Positions 8,215-16,901 of a DNA stretch of 64,000 nt are shown here, piece after piece. This DNA is from Streptomyces sulfonofaciens. GTDB taxonomy: Bacteria; Actinomycetota; Actinomycetes; Streptomycetales; Streptomycetaceae. The notes under the pieces were generated by a model. The model worked only from the letters and a program-made list of their open reading frames with translations. It ran no database searches and had not been told where the DNA came from. Position 1 is the stretch's first letter. The number at the start of each line of letters is the position of its first letter. The position numbers and the translations under genes are program-made. The stretch covers positions 410,155-474,154 of the forward strand of contig NZ_BNCD01000003.1 in assembly GCF_014656295.1 (NCBI RefSeq). Reading direction: 5' to 3'.

Positions 8215-9032
8215 GCGCAATACTCGACCAGGGTCCCGCCGAGGAGGCGGGAGCCACCGGCTTCACCGGTGGTGCGGATCTCTGGCTGGAGGGTCTCGGC
8301 GGCCTTCGCAACGCGGTGCGCCAGGAACTGGTGGCACGGCAGCTCGACGAGCAGATCGCCGGCCGCTTCCCGGTGGGCCGGCGGCTGCGGCTGCTGGACG
8401 TGGGCATGGGCCAGGGCACGCAGGCACTGCGGCTGGCCAGGGCCGGACACCAGGTCACCGGCCTGGAGCAGGACGCGGCCATGCTGGCGGCTGCCCGTGC
8501 TGCGCTGGACGCCGAGCCGGAGGGCATCCGCAAGCGGGTGCAACTGGTGGAGGCCGACGCCCGGGACACCGGGGCGCACTTCCCGCCCGGCAGCTTCGAC
8601 GTCGTCCTGTGCCACGGCGTACTGATGTACGTGGCGGATCCGGACGCGCTGCTCGCGGGGCTTGCCCGGGTGATGGCGTCCGGCGGCCTGCTGTCGCTGC
8701 TGGTGCGCAACGGCGACGCGCTCGCCATGCGGCCGGGCCTCGCCGGCGACTGGGCGCAGGCCCTGACCGCGTTCGGCACGGACGTGTACACGAACCGGCT
8801 CGGGTTGCAGGTGCGCGCCGACCGGCTGGACGCCCTCACGGCGACGCTGGCCGGCATCGGCGCACCGCTGGCCGCCTGGTACGGGGTACGGGTCTTCACG
8901 GACACCGCGCCCGACGACGCCGTGCCGCCCGAGGACCCCGAGCGGCTGCTGGCCGCGGAGGAGCGTGCGGGGCGCACCGATCCCTACCGGCGGGTGGCGG
9001 CGCTGCTGCACCTGTGCGGGGTCCGGGGCTGA
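8211..9032 (+). CDS. Class I SAM-dependent methyltransferase
   Basis: About 273 residues. It has the SAM-binding motif I LRLLDVGMGQGTQALRLA (about 58-75), an acidic residue at the end of strand 2 (HQVTGLEQD), and the motif IV region FDVVLCHGVLMYV. The start is uncertain: there is no ATG, GTG or TTG near the amino end in this frame, but a CTG at 8211 overlaps the upstream stop (CTGA) and has GGAGAG 5 bases before it, so translational coupling from a CTG start fits best. The substrate is unknown; the Gln in GMGQG and the overall shape resemble CmoA/UbiE-like enzymes. Confidence 0.85.
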   Translation: MSAILDQGPAEEAGATGFTGGADLWLEGLGGLRNAVRQELVARQLDEQIAGRFPVGRRLRLLDVGMGQGTQALRLARAGHQVTGLEQDAAMLAAARAALDAEPEGIRKRVQLVEADARDTGAHFPPGSFDVVLCHGVLMYVADPDALLAGLARVMASGGLLSLLVRNGDALAMRPGLAGDWAQALTAFGTDVYTNRLGLQVRADRLDALTATLAGIGAPLAAWYGVRVFTDTAPDDAVPPEDPERLLAAEERAGRTDPYRRVAALLHLCGVRG

Positions 9033-9089
9033 CCGCGTCCGCCGCGGGGTCCCGTGGCGGACGGCCATGCCCCGGGGGCCGCGGTCCCC

Positions 9090-9141
9090 GACCGGCCTTC
9101 CCCGGCGGCTTTCCCGACCGGCCTTCCCCGGCGGCTTTCCC
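9090..9141. repeat. Perfect tandem duplication of 26 bp
   Basis: Positions 9090-9115 and 9116-9141 are identical 26-mers beginning GACCGGCCTTCCCC. They lie between the methyltransferase stop and a hairpin at 9159-9188 (GCGGGCAC paired with GTGCCCGC), which may terminate the upstream gene. Confidence 0.8.
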
Positions 9142-9248
9142 TGGTGGGGGACGCCGTCGCGGGCACTTCTCGGGCCGCCGGTGCCCGCACCCCCTGAACG
9201 GCCCCGCAGAGCGGGCCCGGCAAGGTGGGCGAAAGGGATACTCCGGGC

Positions 9249-10430
9249 ATGGACCTCTTCTCTGCCCTCCTCCTGCGGCGCGGGGCCCGGGCGCCACGCG
9301 CCGTCCGGTCCCCGCGCTCCGGCCGCTCACCGCTGCGAGGGTGGCGGCTGCGCGCGGTGGTCTTCGGGGCGGGCTGCGCGGTGCTGCTCGGCGGCTGTAC
9401 GGACGGTGCGTCGGGGTCCCGGGCGCCGGGCGCGGACGAGGACCGCGGCACCCCGTCCTCCCGTGCGGCCGACGGCGGGCGGACGGTACCGCTCGCGGCC
9501 ACCGACCTGCAGAACGCCTACGAGCGGGTGATCAGGCAGGTGCTGCCGTCGGTGGTGCAGATCCAGGGCAGCAGGGCGCTCGGCTCCGGGATCGTCTACG
9601 ACTCGCAGGGCCACGTCGTCACCAACGCCCATGTGGTCGGCCGTGAGAAGTCGTTCAAGGTCACCACAGCCAACAGCGAGCAGACGCTGACCGCGAGGCT
9701 GGTCTACGCCTACGCCGAGCAGGATCTCGCGGTGGTCCGGCTCGACCGGGTGCCGGCCGGGCTCAGGGCGGCCTCGTTCGGCGACTCGTCGTCGGTGGAG
9801 GTCGGCCAGATCGTGCTGGCCATGGGGTCGCCGCTCGGGCTGTCGTCCAGCGTCACCCAGGGGATCGTCTCGGCGACGGGAAGAACGGTCACCGAGGGCG
9901 GCGGGGGGAACCCGGGCGGAGGCACCGGAGCGACGATCACGGACATGGTGCAGACGTCCGCGGCGATCAACCCGGGCAACAGCGGCGGGGCCCTGGTGGG
10001 CCTGGACAGCAAGGTCATCGGCATTCCGACGCTCGCAGCCACCGACCCCGACCTGGGCGGCAGCGCGGCTCCCGGCATCGGCTTCGCGATCCCCTCGCGA
10101 ACGGTCACCGCCATCGCCGGCCAGATCATCAGGAGCGGCCGGGTCACCGACTCGGGCCGCGCCGCGCTCGGCATCACGGCCCGTACGGTCCTCGGCAACG
10201 ACTCGGAGCCGGACGGGGTCGCCGTGGTCAGGGTGCGCAAGGGCGGTGCGGCGGACCGGGCGGGCATCGGGGCCGGCGACATCATCACCCGACTGGGCGG
10301 CACCAGGGTCACGACCGTCACGTCACTCACCGAGGCCCTGGCCCGCCGAAGACCCGGGGCCGCCGTCCGGGTGACGTACGTGCGCGGCGGTGACGAGAAG
10401 ACGGTGCGGGTCACCCTGGGCACGCTGTGA
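9249..10430 (+). CDS. HtrA/DegP-like serine protease, lipoprotein, with PDZ domain
   Basis: 393 residues. The amino end is basic, then hydrophobic (LRAVVFGAGCAVLLGGC), ending in a lipobox LLGGC, so the protein is probably lipid-anchored outside the membrane. The trypsin-like domain has His in VVTNAHVVG, Asp in AEQDLAVVRL and Ser in INPGNSGGAL. A single PDZ domain occupies about 290-390 (GVAVVRVRKGGAADRAGIGAGD). The family degrades or refolds damaged exported proteins. ATG 9249 gives the lipoprotein signal; GATACT lies exactly six bases before it, and GAAAGGGA could also serve as an RBS. The gene ends at a convergent hairpin. Confidence 0.93.
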   Translation: MDLFSALLLRRGARAPRAVRSPRSGRSPLRGWRLRAVVFGAGCAVLLGGCTDGASGSRAPGADEDRGTPSSRAADGGRTVPLAATDLQNAYERVIRQVLPSVVQIQGSRALGSGIVYDSQGHVVTNAHVVGREKSFKVTTANSEQTLTARLVYAYAEQDLAVVRLDRVPAGLRAASFGDSSSVEVGQIVLAMGSPLGLSSSVTQGIVSATGRTVTEGGGGNPGGGTGATITDMVQTSAAINPGNSGGALVGLDSKVIGIPTLAATDPDLGGSAAPGIGFAIPSRTVTAIAGQIIRSGRVTDSGRAALGITARTVLGNDSEPDGVAVVRVRKGGAADRAGIGAGDIITRLGGTRVTTVTSLTEALARRRPGAAVRVTYVRGGDEKTVRVTLGTL

Positions 10431-10638
10431 GGGCCCGTCCGCGGAGCTGTGAGGCTCACCCGGGCCCGCGGCACGGGCCACCGCACGGGCGACGGGCGCC
10501 CTGACGTCCTGTGTGTGCGTCCGGGGCCGGCGTGCACACCCGCTGGGGGCCACGTGTACGGACGCCGCCCGCGTGTACGGCGAGCGGCGGGAGCCGCCGG
10601 CCCACCCCGGCCACGGGCGGGCCTAGCCCCGGCCCGAG

Positions 10639-10696
10639 CCCTGAGCCGGTCCCGATCCCGGGCCCGGTCCCGATCCCGGGCGGGATCGGCTCAGGG
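10639..10696. terminator. Large hairpin between convergent genes
   Basis: CCCTGAGCCG (10639-10648) pairs with 10687-10696. Inside are two perfect tandem copies of an 18-mer starting CCGGTCCCGATCCC (10646-10663, 10664-10681), which can pair with GGGATCGG. It sits between the protease stop (10430) and the stop of the 73-residue gene (10786). The rest of 10431-10785 is GC-rich without a gene. Confidence 0.65.
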
Positions 10697-10785
10697 CCCG
10701 GGGCCGGGTCCGTGTTCAGGCCCTGGTCGGCCCGCCCGGTTCGGGACCTGGCGATCCGGGACCGGGCGGGGCCGTCAGGGGTGCG

Positions 10786-11007
10786 TCAGGTCCCCGGCGT
10801 CTCCTCGGGGTGCAGGCTCATGGGCCCGTACACCTTCGTCCGGTCCTCGAAGAGGGTGGCCTGGTCGGCGCCGCCCTCGGCGATCGGCTTCCAGTACTCG
10901 CCGAGCCACGACTCCGCGTCCCCCTGCGTGGTGAAGTCCTCGGGCTGCACGGCCGGCTGCACCTCGGTACCGTCCGACGTCTCGAACCGCCACGTCCATG
11001 CCACCAT
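10786..11007 (-). CDS. Conserved actinobacterial small protein, unknown function
   Basis: 73 residues, acidic, Trp-rich, starting MVAWTWRFETSDG and containing SWLGEYWKPIAEGG and ATLFEDRTKVYGPMSLHP. This pattern is familiar from streptomycete genomes as a hypothetical protein; no catalytic motif, signal peptide or membrane segment is visible. GGGAG lies 6-10 bases before the ATG. It is transcribed alone, divergent from the CobU-type gene, and ends toward the 10.65 kb hairpin. Confidence 0.75.
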   Translation of the reverse strand: MVAWTWRFETSDGTEVQPAVQPEDFTTQGDAESWLGEYWKPIAEGGADQATLFEDRTKVYGPMSLHPEETPGT

Positions 11008-11134
11008 GCGAGTCTCCCGTGGTTCTCTAGCCGCCTGTGTCCGCTGTCCGGACGAGCCGCCTGGTCAGCGGCCCGGGTCCGTGTGAAGCGTAGCCGGACG
11101 CGCAGCCCGTGCGGAGGCGCGGGAGGATCTTCCC

Positions 11135-12403
11135 GTGGAAGTCACTCTGCTCGGCACCGGCGGCCCCGAGGGCCTGCCCCGCCCCGGTTGCCCCTGTGCC
11201 GCCTGTGCGATGGCGCGCGGCGAGGACGCGCGCGCCGCGACCTCGGTCCTGGTGGACGGCACCCTGCTGCTCGACCTGACCCCGGGCCTCGCCCTCACCG
11301 CCGCCCGCGCGGGCCATTCGCTGGGCGGCGTGCGGCAGGTACTGCTGTCCCATCCGCACGACGGTCCGCAGGTGGAGACGCCCGCGGGCCTGCCCGAGCC
11401 CGGCCGGGTGCCCGACGGGCGCGAGCTGGCGCTGCTCACCGGGCACCGGGTGCGCGCGGTCGCCCTGGACGCTCCCGGCACCGGCTACGAGGTGCTGGGC
11501 CGCGACGGGGCACGCCTGCTGTACCTGCCGCCGGGCGGTGCGCCCGCGCGGCTCGCCGGGCGGCAGACACCGTACGACGTGGTGCTCGCCGACGTCCTCG
11601 GCCGCCCGGACGCCGTGGCGCGGCTGCGGGCCGCCGGTGCGGTGGGCCCGGCCACCGACGTGCTCGCGGCGCACGTGGACCACTCGGTTCCGCCCGGCGC
11701 GGAGCTGCGCCGCAGGCTGGCCGCCGCCGGGGCGCGCACGGTGCCGGACGGCACCCGGGTGACCGCGGGGTCGTACCGCATGGGCAACGGCGGCACGGGC
11801 CAGGGCACGCCGAACGTGCCGGGTGTGGCTGCCGTGCCCGACGTACCCGACCTGCCGACCGTGCCGCGCCGGACGCTGGTGCTCGGCGGGGCGCGGTCGG
11901 GCAAGTCGGCGGAGGCCGAGCGGCGCCTGGAGACGTTCCCCGACGTGCTGTACGTGGCCACCGGGGGTACGCGTGCCGGGGATGCCGAGTGGGCCGCACG
12001 GGTCCGGGCGCACCGCGAGCGCCGGCCGGCCACCTGGGACACCGTGGAGAGCTGCGATCTCGTGCCGCTGCTCGCCGGGGACGGCCCGGTGCTGCTGGTC
12101 GACTGCCTGTCGCTGTGGCTGACGTCGGTGATGGACGAGGTCGGCGCCTGGGACGACGACGAGTGGGCCGGGGGCGGCGAGCGGGAGCTGCGACGCAGGG
12201 TGGCGGAGCTGACGGCCGCGGTGCGGCGCAGCCCCCGCACCCTGGTCGCCGTCTCGAACGAGGTGGGGTCCGGCATCGTCCCCGCCACCGCGTCGGGACG
12301 CCGCTACCGGGATGAACTCGGCCGGCTGAACGCGGCGTTCGCCGCCGAGTGCGAGCAGGTGCTGCTGGTGGTGGCGGGCCAGGGCCTGGTACTGCGCGGC
12401 TGA
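11135..12403 (+). CDS. cobU: Metallo-beta-lactamase-like domain fused to adenosylcobinamide kinase/guanylyltransferase
   Basis: 422 residues. Residues 1 to about 225 resemble an MBL-fold domain (VTLLGTGGPEGLPRPGC, LLLDLTPG, SHPHDGPQ, LAAHVDHSVPP) but with an incomplete HxHxDH metal motif. Residues 246-422 are CobU: P-loop LVLGGARSGKS (about 247-257), VLYVATGGTRAGD, the candidate GMP-accepting His in RAHRERRP, VDCLSLWLTS and VSNEVGSGIVP. CobU phosphorylates adenosylcobinamide and converts it to the GDP form. GTG at 11135 has GGGAGGATC just upstream. cobT and cobS follow 1.8 kb away, so nucleotide-loop assembly is encoded locally. The MBL part may be a PhnP-like phosphodiesterase relic. Confidence 0.9.
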   Translation: MEVTLLGTGGPEGLPRPGCPCAACAMARGEDARAATSVLVDGTLLLDLTPGLALTAARAGHSLGGVRQVLLSHPHDGPQVETPAGLPEPGRVPDGRELALLTGHRVRAVALDAPGTGYEVLGRDGARLLYLPPGGAPARLAGRQTPYDVVLADVLGRPDAVARLRAAGAVGPATDVLAAHVDHSVPPGAELRRRLAAAGARTVPDGTRVTAGSYRMGNGGTGQGTPNVPGVAAVPDVPDLPTVPRRTLVLGGARSGKSAEAERRLETFPDVLYVATGGTRAGDAEWAARVRAHRERRPATWDTVESCDLVPLLAGDGPVLLVDCLSLWLTSVMDEVGAWDDDEWAGGGERELRRRVAELTAAVRRSPRTLVAVSNEVGSGIVPATASGRRYRDELGRLNAAFAAECEQVLLVVAGQGLVLRG

Positions 12404-12554
12404 CGCGCGCCGGGCCCGTGCGCCCGCCGCGTGGCACCGGGCCCGCACGCCGTCGGCCGTGCACGCCGCCGGGCCCGCGGGTCACCGGCCCGCGCGCGGC
12501 GCGCACGGCCGGTGGCGCGACCGTGCGGGCGGCCCTGTGCGCGGCCGCGCCGCC

Positions 12555-13628
12555 TCACGTCCCGTCCTTGCGGGCGATGATCCGGTATGCGTTGGCGAGG
12601 CGGGTGCGGCGGGCCGCCGGGGCGAGCAGGTGGTCGGCGGCGCGGGCCGCGGCGACGGCGGGTGCGGTGGCGCGCAGCAGCACGGCACGGCGGGCCCTGC
12701 GCAGCGCGCCGCTCCGCTCGGGGCGGCGGCGGGGGCCGGCCGGGGGCAGGCACCGGTCCAGCAGCAGCACCAGCGCGGCCGTGAGGTCGTAGGGCACGTG
12801 CGCGGCGCGGCGCTCGGCGGCGACCACCGTGTAGCCGAGGTCCTCGAGTGCCCTGCGGAGATTGCGCAGCGGCACGAGGTGCAGATGCTGCGGCTGGAGG
12901 TGCGAGATCCACCAGCGGCCCAGCAGCAGGGCGAAGCGGCTCTCGGGATCGGCCGTCTCGATCAGCAGGTGCCCGCCCGTCCGCAGCACGGTGCGTGCCG
13001 CGGCCAGTTCCGCCCGCGGGTCGGGCGTGTGCTCCAGGTGGTGGAACATGCTCAGCGCGTCGTAGCGGCCCGCGAGGCGCGGCGCCAGTTCGGGCAGCGT
13101 GCCGCGGTGCGCCTCGTCGATGTGGCCGTCCGCGGCGGCGAGTTCGACGACGGCGCCCGCGTCGAGGCCGTCGAACGCGATGTACGGGTGGTCCTCCTTG
13201 GCGACGGCCGGGAAGAGCGCACGGCCGGTGCCGACGTCGAGCCAGCTCTCCGGCTCGCCGAAGCGCAGCAGCGCGTCGGCCGCCGCACGGTGCCGCCGGG
13301 CGCTGTGCCGTGCGCCGAGGATCCGTTCCGCCACGGCGGGTCCGAGGCCGTCGAGCAGGTCGCGGCAGTGGAAGTCGCGTCCCGCCGCGGTCAGGCACGG
13401 GTTCTGGAAGGTGTGGGCGCAGTCCTGGCAGCGGTCGAGAGCGAACCGGCCGGCCTTGTGCTGGAGCAGGTCGGGGGCGCGCAGCCGGGTGCGCAACCGC
13501 CGGGAGCCGCACCAGGGGCAGTCGGTGCGGCGCTGCTCCGTCAGCTCCTGCGCTGCCCCGGCCCGGGCGGCGTGCCCCGCCTCTCTCGCCCGCTGCCGCC
13601 CGGTGACGGCCTGCTCGCTGGGGGGCAT
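12555..13628 (-). CDS. Class I SAM methyltransferase with zinc-ribbon-like amino end
   Basis: 357 residues. Near the amino end are two Cys pairs (DCPWCGSRR and DRCQDCAHTFQNP), a treble-clef or ribbon seen in methyltransferases of the Methyltransf_12/23 group. The SAM motif is ESWLDVGTGRALFP, with YIAFDGLDAG for strand 2 and YDALSMFHHLEHTPDP for motif IV. A basic C-terminal extension of about 90 residues follows. The ATG at 13626-13628 is preceded by GGAGGTG. The substrate is unknown; the gene is flanked by cobalamin genes but there is no evidence that it acts in that pathway. Confidence 0.85.
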   Translation of the reverse strand: MPPSEQAVTGRQRAREAGHAARAGAAQELTEQRRTDCPWCGSRRLRTRLRAPDLLQHKAGRFALDRCQDCAHTFQNPCLTAAGRDFHCRDLLDGLGPAVAERILGARHSARRHRAAADALLRFGEPESWLDVGTGRALFPAVAKEDHPYIAFDGLDAGAVVELAAADGHIDEAHRGTLPELAPRLAGRYDALSMFHHLEHTPDPRAELAAARTVLRTGGHLLIETADPESRFALLLGRWWISHLQPQHLHLVPLRNLRRALEDLGYTVVAAERRAAHVPYDLTAALVLLLDRCLPPAGPRRRPERSGALRRARRAVLLRATAPAVAAARAADHLLAPAARRTRLANAYRIIARKDGT

Positions 13629-14182
13629 GGCACCTCCGTGGTCCGCGCCGCGGCCCGGTGGGGCCGGCGCTCCGGTGTCCCGGTGCCCCGGTGTACAACG
13701 AGCCGTACAGCAATCCACAATTTCGGATGAATCGGAACGTATGGGATCGGTGCGGTGGACGCAACGAGGTGGACGCTCCGGACTTGCGTGGCGCGCGGGG
13801 CGCGGTGGGCCTGCGCCCCCGGCGCGGGGCGCGCCCGTGCGGCGCGCGGCCCCGCGGTACGCGGGGGTGCGATACCGGGCGGGCGCGGGGATGCCGTACC
13901 GCGACGGGGCGACGGTACCGCCTGGTGCGCGATGCCAGGGGCGGGCCCCGGGGGGCGGGGACGGCCCGTCGGGAGGTGCACCGGGGGGCTGCGGGTACTG
14001 TTCGGCGAATGAGCGCGCCGGGCCGGGCCGCCCGGGGACCGGATGCCCGCCGCCCCGCCGGGCGGGGGCCCGGCGCGGGCGGCCCGGGCACCGCCCCGGT
14101 CCCGTTCGCGGCGGTGCACCGGCCTGGGCGCGCCGGCGCGGGGCGGCCGCGGCGGTCAGCACGTCATCCGAGGAGAGGCTGA
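13629..14182. other. Divergent intergenic region before cobT
   Basis: 554 bases with no credible gene. The part at 13690-13755 is less GC-rich than its surroundings and is the likely promoter zone (GTAC repeats at 13692 and 13703, then CAATCCACAATTTCGG). I looked for a cobalamin riboswitch B12 box (GCCACTG) upstream of cobT and saw none. Confidence 0.5.
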
Positions 14183-15355
14183 GTGAATCTCGACGACTTC
14201 ACCGATCTGATCGAACGCCCCGACGGCGGGGTGCGCCGTGACGCCGAGGAGCGCAGGGCCCGGGTGGCCCTCGCACCGGGTGCACTGGGCCGCCTCGACG
14301 AGTTGGGCGAGTGGCTGGCGGCCGCCCAGGCGGCCTCACCGGTGCGGCCGATCGGACGGCCCAAGGTCATCCTCTTCGCGGGCGACCACGGGGTGGCGGA
14401 GCTGGGCGTCTCGGCACGCCCGGCGGGCACCGCGGACCGCCTGGTGCGGGCCGTGCTGGCGGGCGAGAGCCCGGTGTCCGTGCTGGCCCGCGGCCAGGAG
14501 GTGCCGGTACGCGTGGTGGACGTGTCCCTGGACTGCGATCCGGACACGTTGCCCGAGGACGTGGTGCGCCACCGGGTGCGGCGGGGCAGCGGGCGCATCG
14601 ACGTCGAGGACGCGCTCAGCGCGGCGGAGGTGGAGGCGGCGCTGCGCGCGGGCGTCGCGATCGCCGACGAGGAGGCCGACTCCGGTACGGACCTGGTGGT
14701 ACTGGGCGATCTGAGCGTGGGCGGTACGACGGCCGCCGCGACCCTGATCGCCGCGCTGTGCGGCACGGACGCCTCGGTGGTCACGGGCCGGGGCGGGGCG
14801 CCCATCGACGACCTGGCCTGGATGCGCAAGTGCGCGGCGGTGCGGGACGCGCTGCGCAGGGCCCGGCTCGTGCTGGGTGACCAGGCGGAGCTGCTGGCTG
14901 CGGTCGGCGGTGCGGACCTGGCGGCGGCGACGGGCTTCCTGCTCCAGTGCGCGGTGCGGCACACCCCGGTGATCCTGGACGGCGTGGTCTCCGCGGCCTG
15001 TGCGCTGGTGGCGCAGCGGGTGGCGTTCCGTGCGCCCGACTGGTGGCTGCCGGGCCACGCCAGCGGTGAGCCCGCGCAACTGAAGGCGTTCGACCGGATG
15101 GCCCTCGAGCCCCTGCTCGACCACGGCGTCACGGTCGGCGAGGGCGTCGGTGCGCTGCTGGCGCTGCCCCTCGTACGGTCCGCCGCGGCCCTGGCGGCGG
15201 AACTGCCCGCGTACACGGCCCCGGAGGACGGCGACACCGGGGCCGGGGCTCCCGGGGACGCGACTTCGGGGAGCGAGAACCCGGACGCGGCGGGCCGGTC
15301 CGGGGCCGCCGGGACGGCCGGCGCCGCGCCCGCCCCGTCCCCGGACCAGGAGTGA
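14183..15355 (+). CDS. cobT: Nicotinate-nucleotide--dimethylbenzimidazole phosphoribosyltransferase
   Basis: 390 residues from GTG with GAGGAGAGG upstream. It forms alpha-ribazole phosphate, the lower ligand of cobalamin. Recognisable parts are VILFAGDHGVAELGVS (about 60-75), VVLGDLSVGGTTAAATLIA, VVTGRGG, ILDGVVSAACALVA, WWLPGHASGEPAQ and the C-terminal VTVGEGVGALLALPLV with the catalytic Glu in GEG. The family core ends near residue 345; the last 45 residues are Gly/Ala/Pro-rich and probably disordered. The stop overlaps the cobS start (GTGA), so the two are translationally coupled. Confidence 0.95.
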   Translation: MNLDDFTDLIERPDGGVRRDAEERRARVALAPGALGRLDELGEWLAAAQAASPVRPIGRPKVILFAGDHGVAELGVSARPAGTADRLVRAVLAGESPVSVLARGQEVPVRVVDVSLDCDPDTLPEDVVRHRVRRGSGRIDVEDALSAAEVEAALRAGVAIADEEADSGTDLVVLGDLSVGGTTAAATLIAALCGTDASVVTGRGGAPIDDLAWMRKCAAVRDALRRARLVLGDQAELLAAVGGADLAAATGFLLQCAVRHTPVILDGVVSAACALVAQRVAFRAPDWWLPGHASGEPAQLKAFDRMALEPLLDHGVTVGEGVGALLALPLVRSAAALAAELPAYTAPEDGDTGAGAPGDATSGSENPDAAGRSGAAGTAGAAPAPSPDQE

Positions 15356-16503
15356 CGGCCGGACCGGGGCCGGGCCCCGGAGGCGAGGCGGCCGCGGACG
15401 GAGCGACCGCGGGTGAGGCTGCCGTGGACGGAGGGGCCCCGGACGGAGGGGCCCCGGACGGAGCGCCCCCGGACGGAGCGCCCCCGGACGGAGCGCCCGC
15501 GGACGGAGCCGCCCAGGCCGAAGCGGCGCGGCGCAGCGGGGAACCGGCGCGGGACACCGTGCGCGCGACCGGCGACGGAACCGCGGCGGGCACCGGGCTC
15601 GGCGATGGCGCCGAGGCCGCGGCATCCGCCGAAGCCGCGGCGGACGCCGAGCCCGCGGACACCGCGGCCCGGGCGGGTGGGGGTGCCACGGGCACGGGCA
15701 CCGCTCCCCCGCCGCCGCTCCCCCCGCCCACCCTCGCCGACGGTCTGCGGTACGCGTTCGGCATGCTCACCGTCGTACCCGTGGCGGTGCCCCGCTGGGA
15801 CCGGGCCACCGCCGGGGCCGGGATGCGGTGCGCACCGGTCGCCGGGCTGGCCGTGGGGCTCGCCTCCGCCGCACTGGGCGGGCTGCTGCTCATGGCGGGT
15901 TCCGGGGCGCTGCTCGCCGCGGTGGCGAGCGCCGCAGTACCGGCCGCGCTGACCCGGGGGCTGCACCTCGACGGGCTCGCGGACACCGCGGACGGGCTGG
16001 GCAGCGGCGGCAGCGCCGAGAGTGCGCTGCGCATCATGAAGCAGTCCGACATCGGCCCGTTCGGCGTCCTGACCCTGGTGTTCGTCCTGCTCGCCCAGGT
16101 TGCCGCGCTCGCCGGCCTCTACGGCCGCTCGTGGGCCGAGGGGGCCGTCGCCGCGGCGCTCTCCGCGACCACCGCCCGTCTCGTGCTGACCCTGGCAGCG
16201 CGCCCCGGCGTGCCGCCCGCCCGCCCCGGGGGCCTGGGCGCCGCGGTGGCCGGGACCGTCTCGGCGCACCGCGGACTGGGCACGGCGGCGGTCACCGCGG
16301 TCCTCGCGGCGGCCGCGGGCGCGCTCTTCGGTGCGGCGGGCAGCGCCCGCTGCGCCCTCGCCGTCGTACTGGCCTGCGTCGCCGCCCGGCTGCTGCGGCA
16401 GCACTGCGTACGCCGTCTGGGCGGCGTGACGGGCGACGTGTTCGGCGCCCTGGCGGAGACCGCGGCCACCACCGTCCTCGTCGTGCTCACGCTCGGCCCC
16501 TGA
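15352..16503 (+). CDS. cobS: Adenosylcobinamide-GDP ribazoletransferase (cobalamin synthase) with long repeat leader
   Basis: 383 residues if translation starts at the GTG that overlaps the cobT stop. Residues 1-126 are low-complexity Gly/Ala/Pro/Asp sequence including in-frame 5-residue repeats; the conserved enzyme begins at LADGLRYAFGMLTVVPV and has GLHLDGLADTADGLGSGG, KQSDIGPFGVL and several TM helices. About 250 residues is normal for CobS, so the leader is an addition or the true start is internal; no internal start with a clear RBS was found. The enzyme joins alpha-ribazole to adenosylcobinamide-GDP in the membrane. Confidence 0.92.
   Translation: MTAGPGPGPGGEAAADGATAGEAAVDGGAPDGGAPDGAPPDGAPPDGAPADGAAQAEAARRSGEPARDTVRATGDGTAAGTGLGDGAEAAASAEAAADAEPADTAARAGGGATGTGTAPPPPLPPPTLADGLRYAFGMLTVVPVAVPRWDRATAGAGMRCAPVAGLAVGLASAALGGLLLMAGSGALLAAVASAAVPAALTRGLHLDGLADTADGLGSGGSAESALRIMKQSDIGPFGVLTLVFVLLAQVAALAGLYGRSWAEGAVAAALSATTARLVLTLAARPGVPPARPGGLGAAVAGTVSAHRGLGTAAVTAVLAAAAGALFGAAGSARCALAVVLACVAARLLRQHCVRRLGGVTGDVFGALAETAATTVLVVLTLGP
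15426..15500 (+). repeat. Five 15-bp tandem repeats within cobS
   Basis: Units of 15 bp starting GGACGGAG (15426, 15441, 15456, 15471, 15486), with a partial sixth. Fifteen is five codons, so copy-number change keeps frame; the units encode DGGAP, DGAPP or DGAPA. Confidence 0.85.
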
Positions 16504-16514
16504 CGGAGCGGCGA

Positions 16515-16541
16515 CCGGCCGCGGCGGCGCGCTGCGGCCGG
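16515..16541 (+). terminator. Terminator after cobS
   Basis: CCGGCCGC at 16515-16522 pairs with GCGGCCGG at 16534-16541 (11-nt loop), starting 12 bases after the cobS stop. The remaining bases to 16901 are GC-rich and hold no gene; the pepA promoter must lie here but was not identified. Confidence 0.6.
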
Positions 16542-16901
16542 CACTGCCGTCGCCGCTCCGGCCGCCGCTCCGTCGGATCGCCGGTCGAGCGTATGTGCCC
16601 ACCCCGTCCCGCCGGGCCCGCGGGGGCGTGCGTACGGCGCCCCGGGCCGCCCGCGGCCGGGGCCGGGCAGGCACCTCCCGACGGGCGGCCGGCCGCGCCG
16701 GGTGGCAGGGAGCGTCCGGCCGTCGCGTGCCGGGCGTGCACCATGGCGGAGGCGGCCGGGGGATCCTGCGGTCAGGGGTTGGCGTCACCGAGCGTAGGCT
16801 CCTGGGGGTCCGGACCCGCCACCCGACAGGCCCGGCCGCCGTCGGACCCGGTCGGTCCACCCCTCGGCCAAGGAACTCAACGGAAGCGAGAATTCACCAC
16901 C

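Noticed and set aside
14000..14182. Cobalamin riboswitch before cobT
   Set aside because: No B12 box or recognisable paired elements; the GC-rich stretch runs straight into the RBS.
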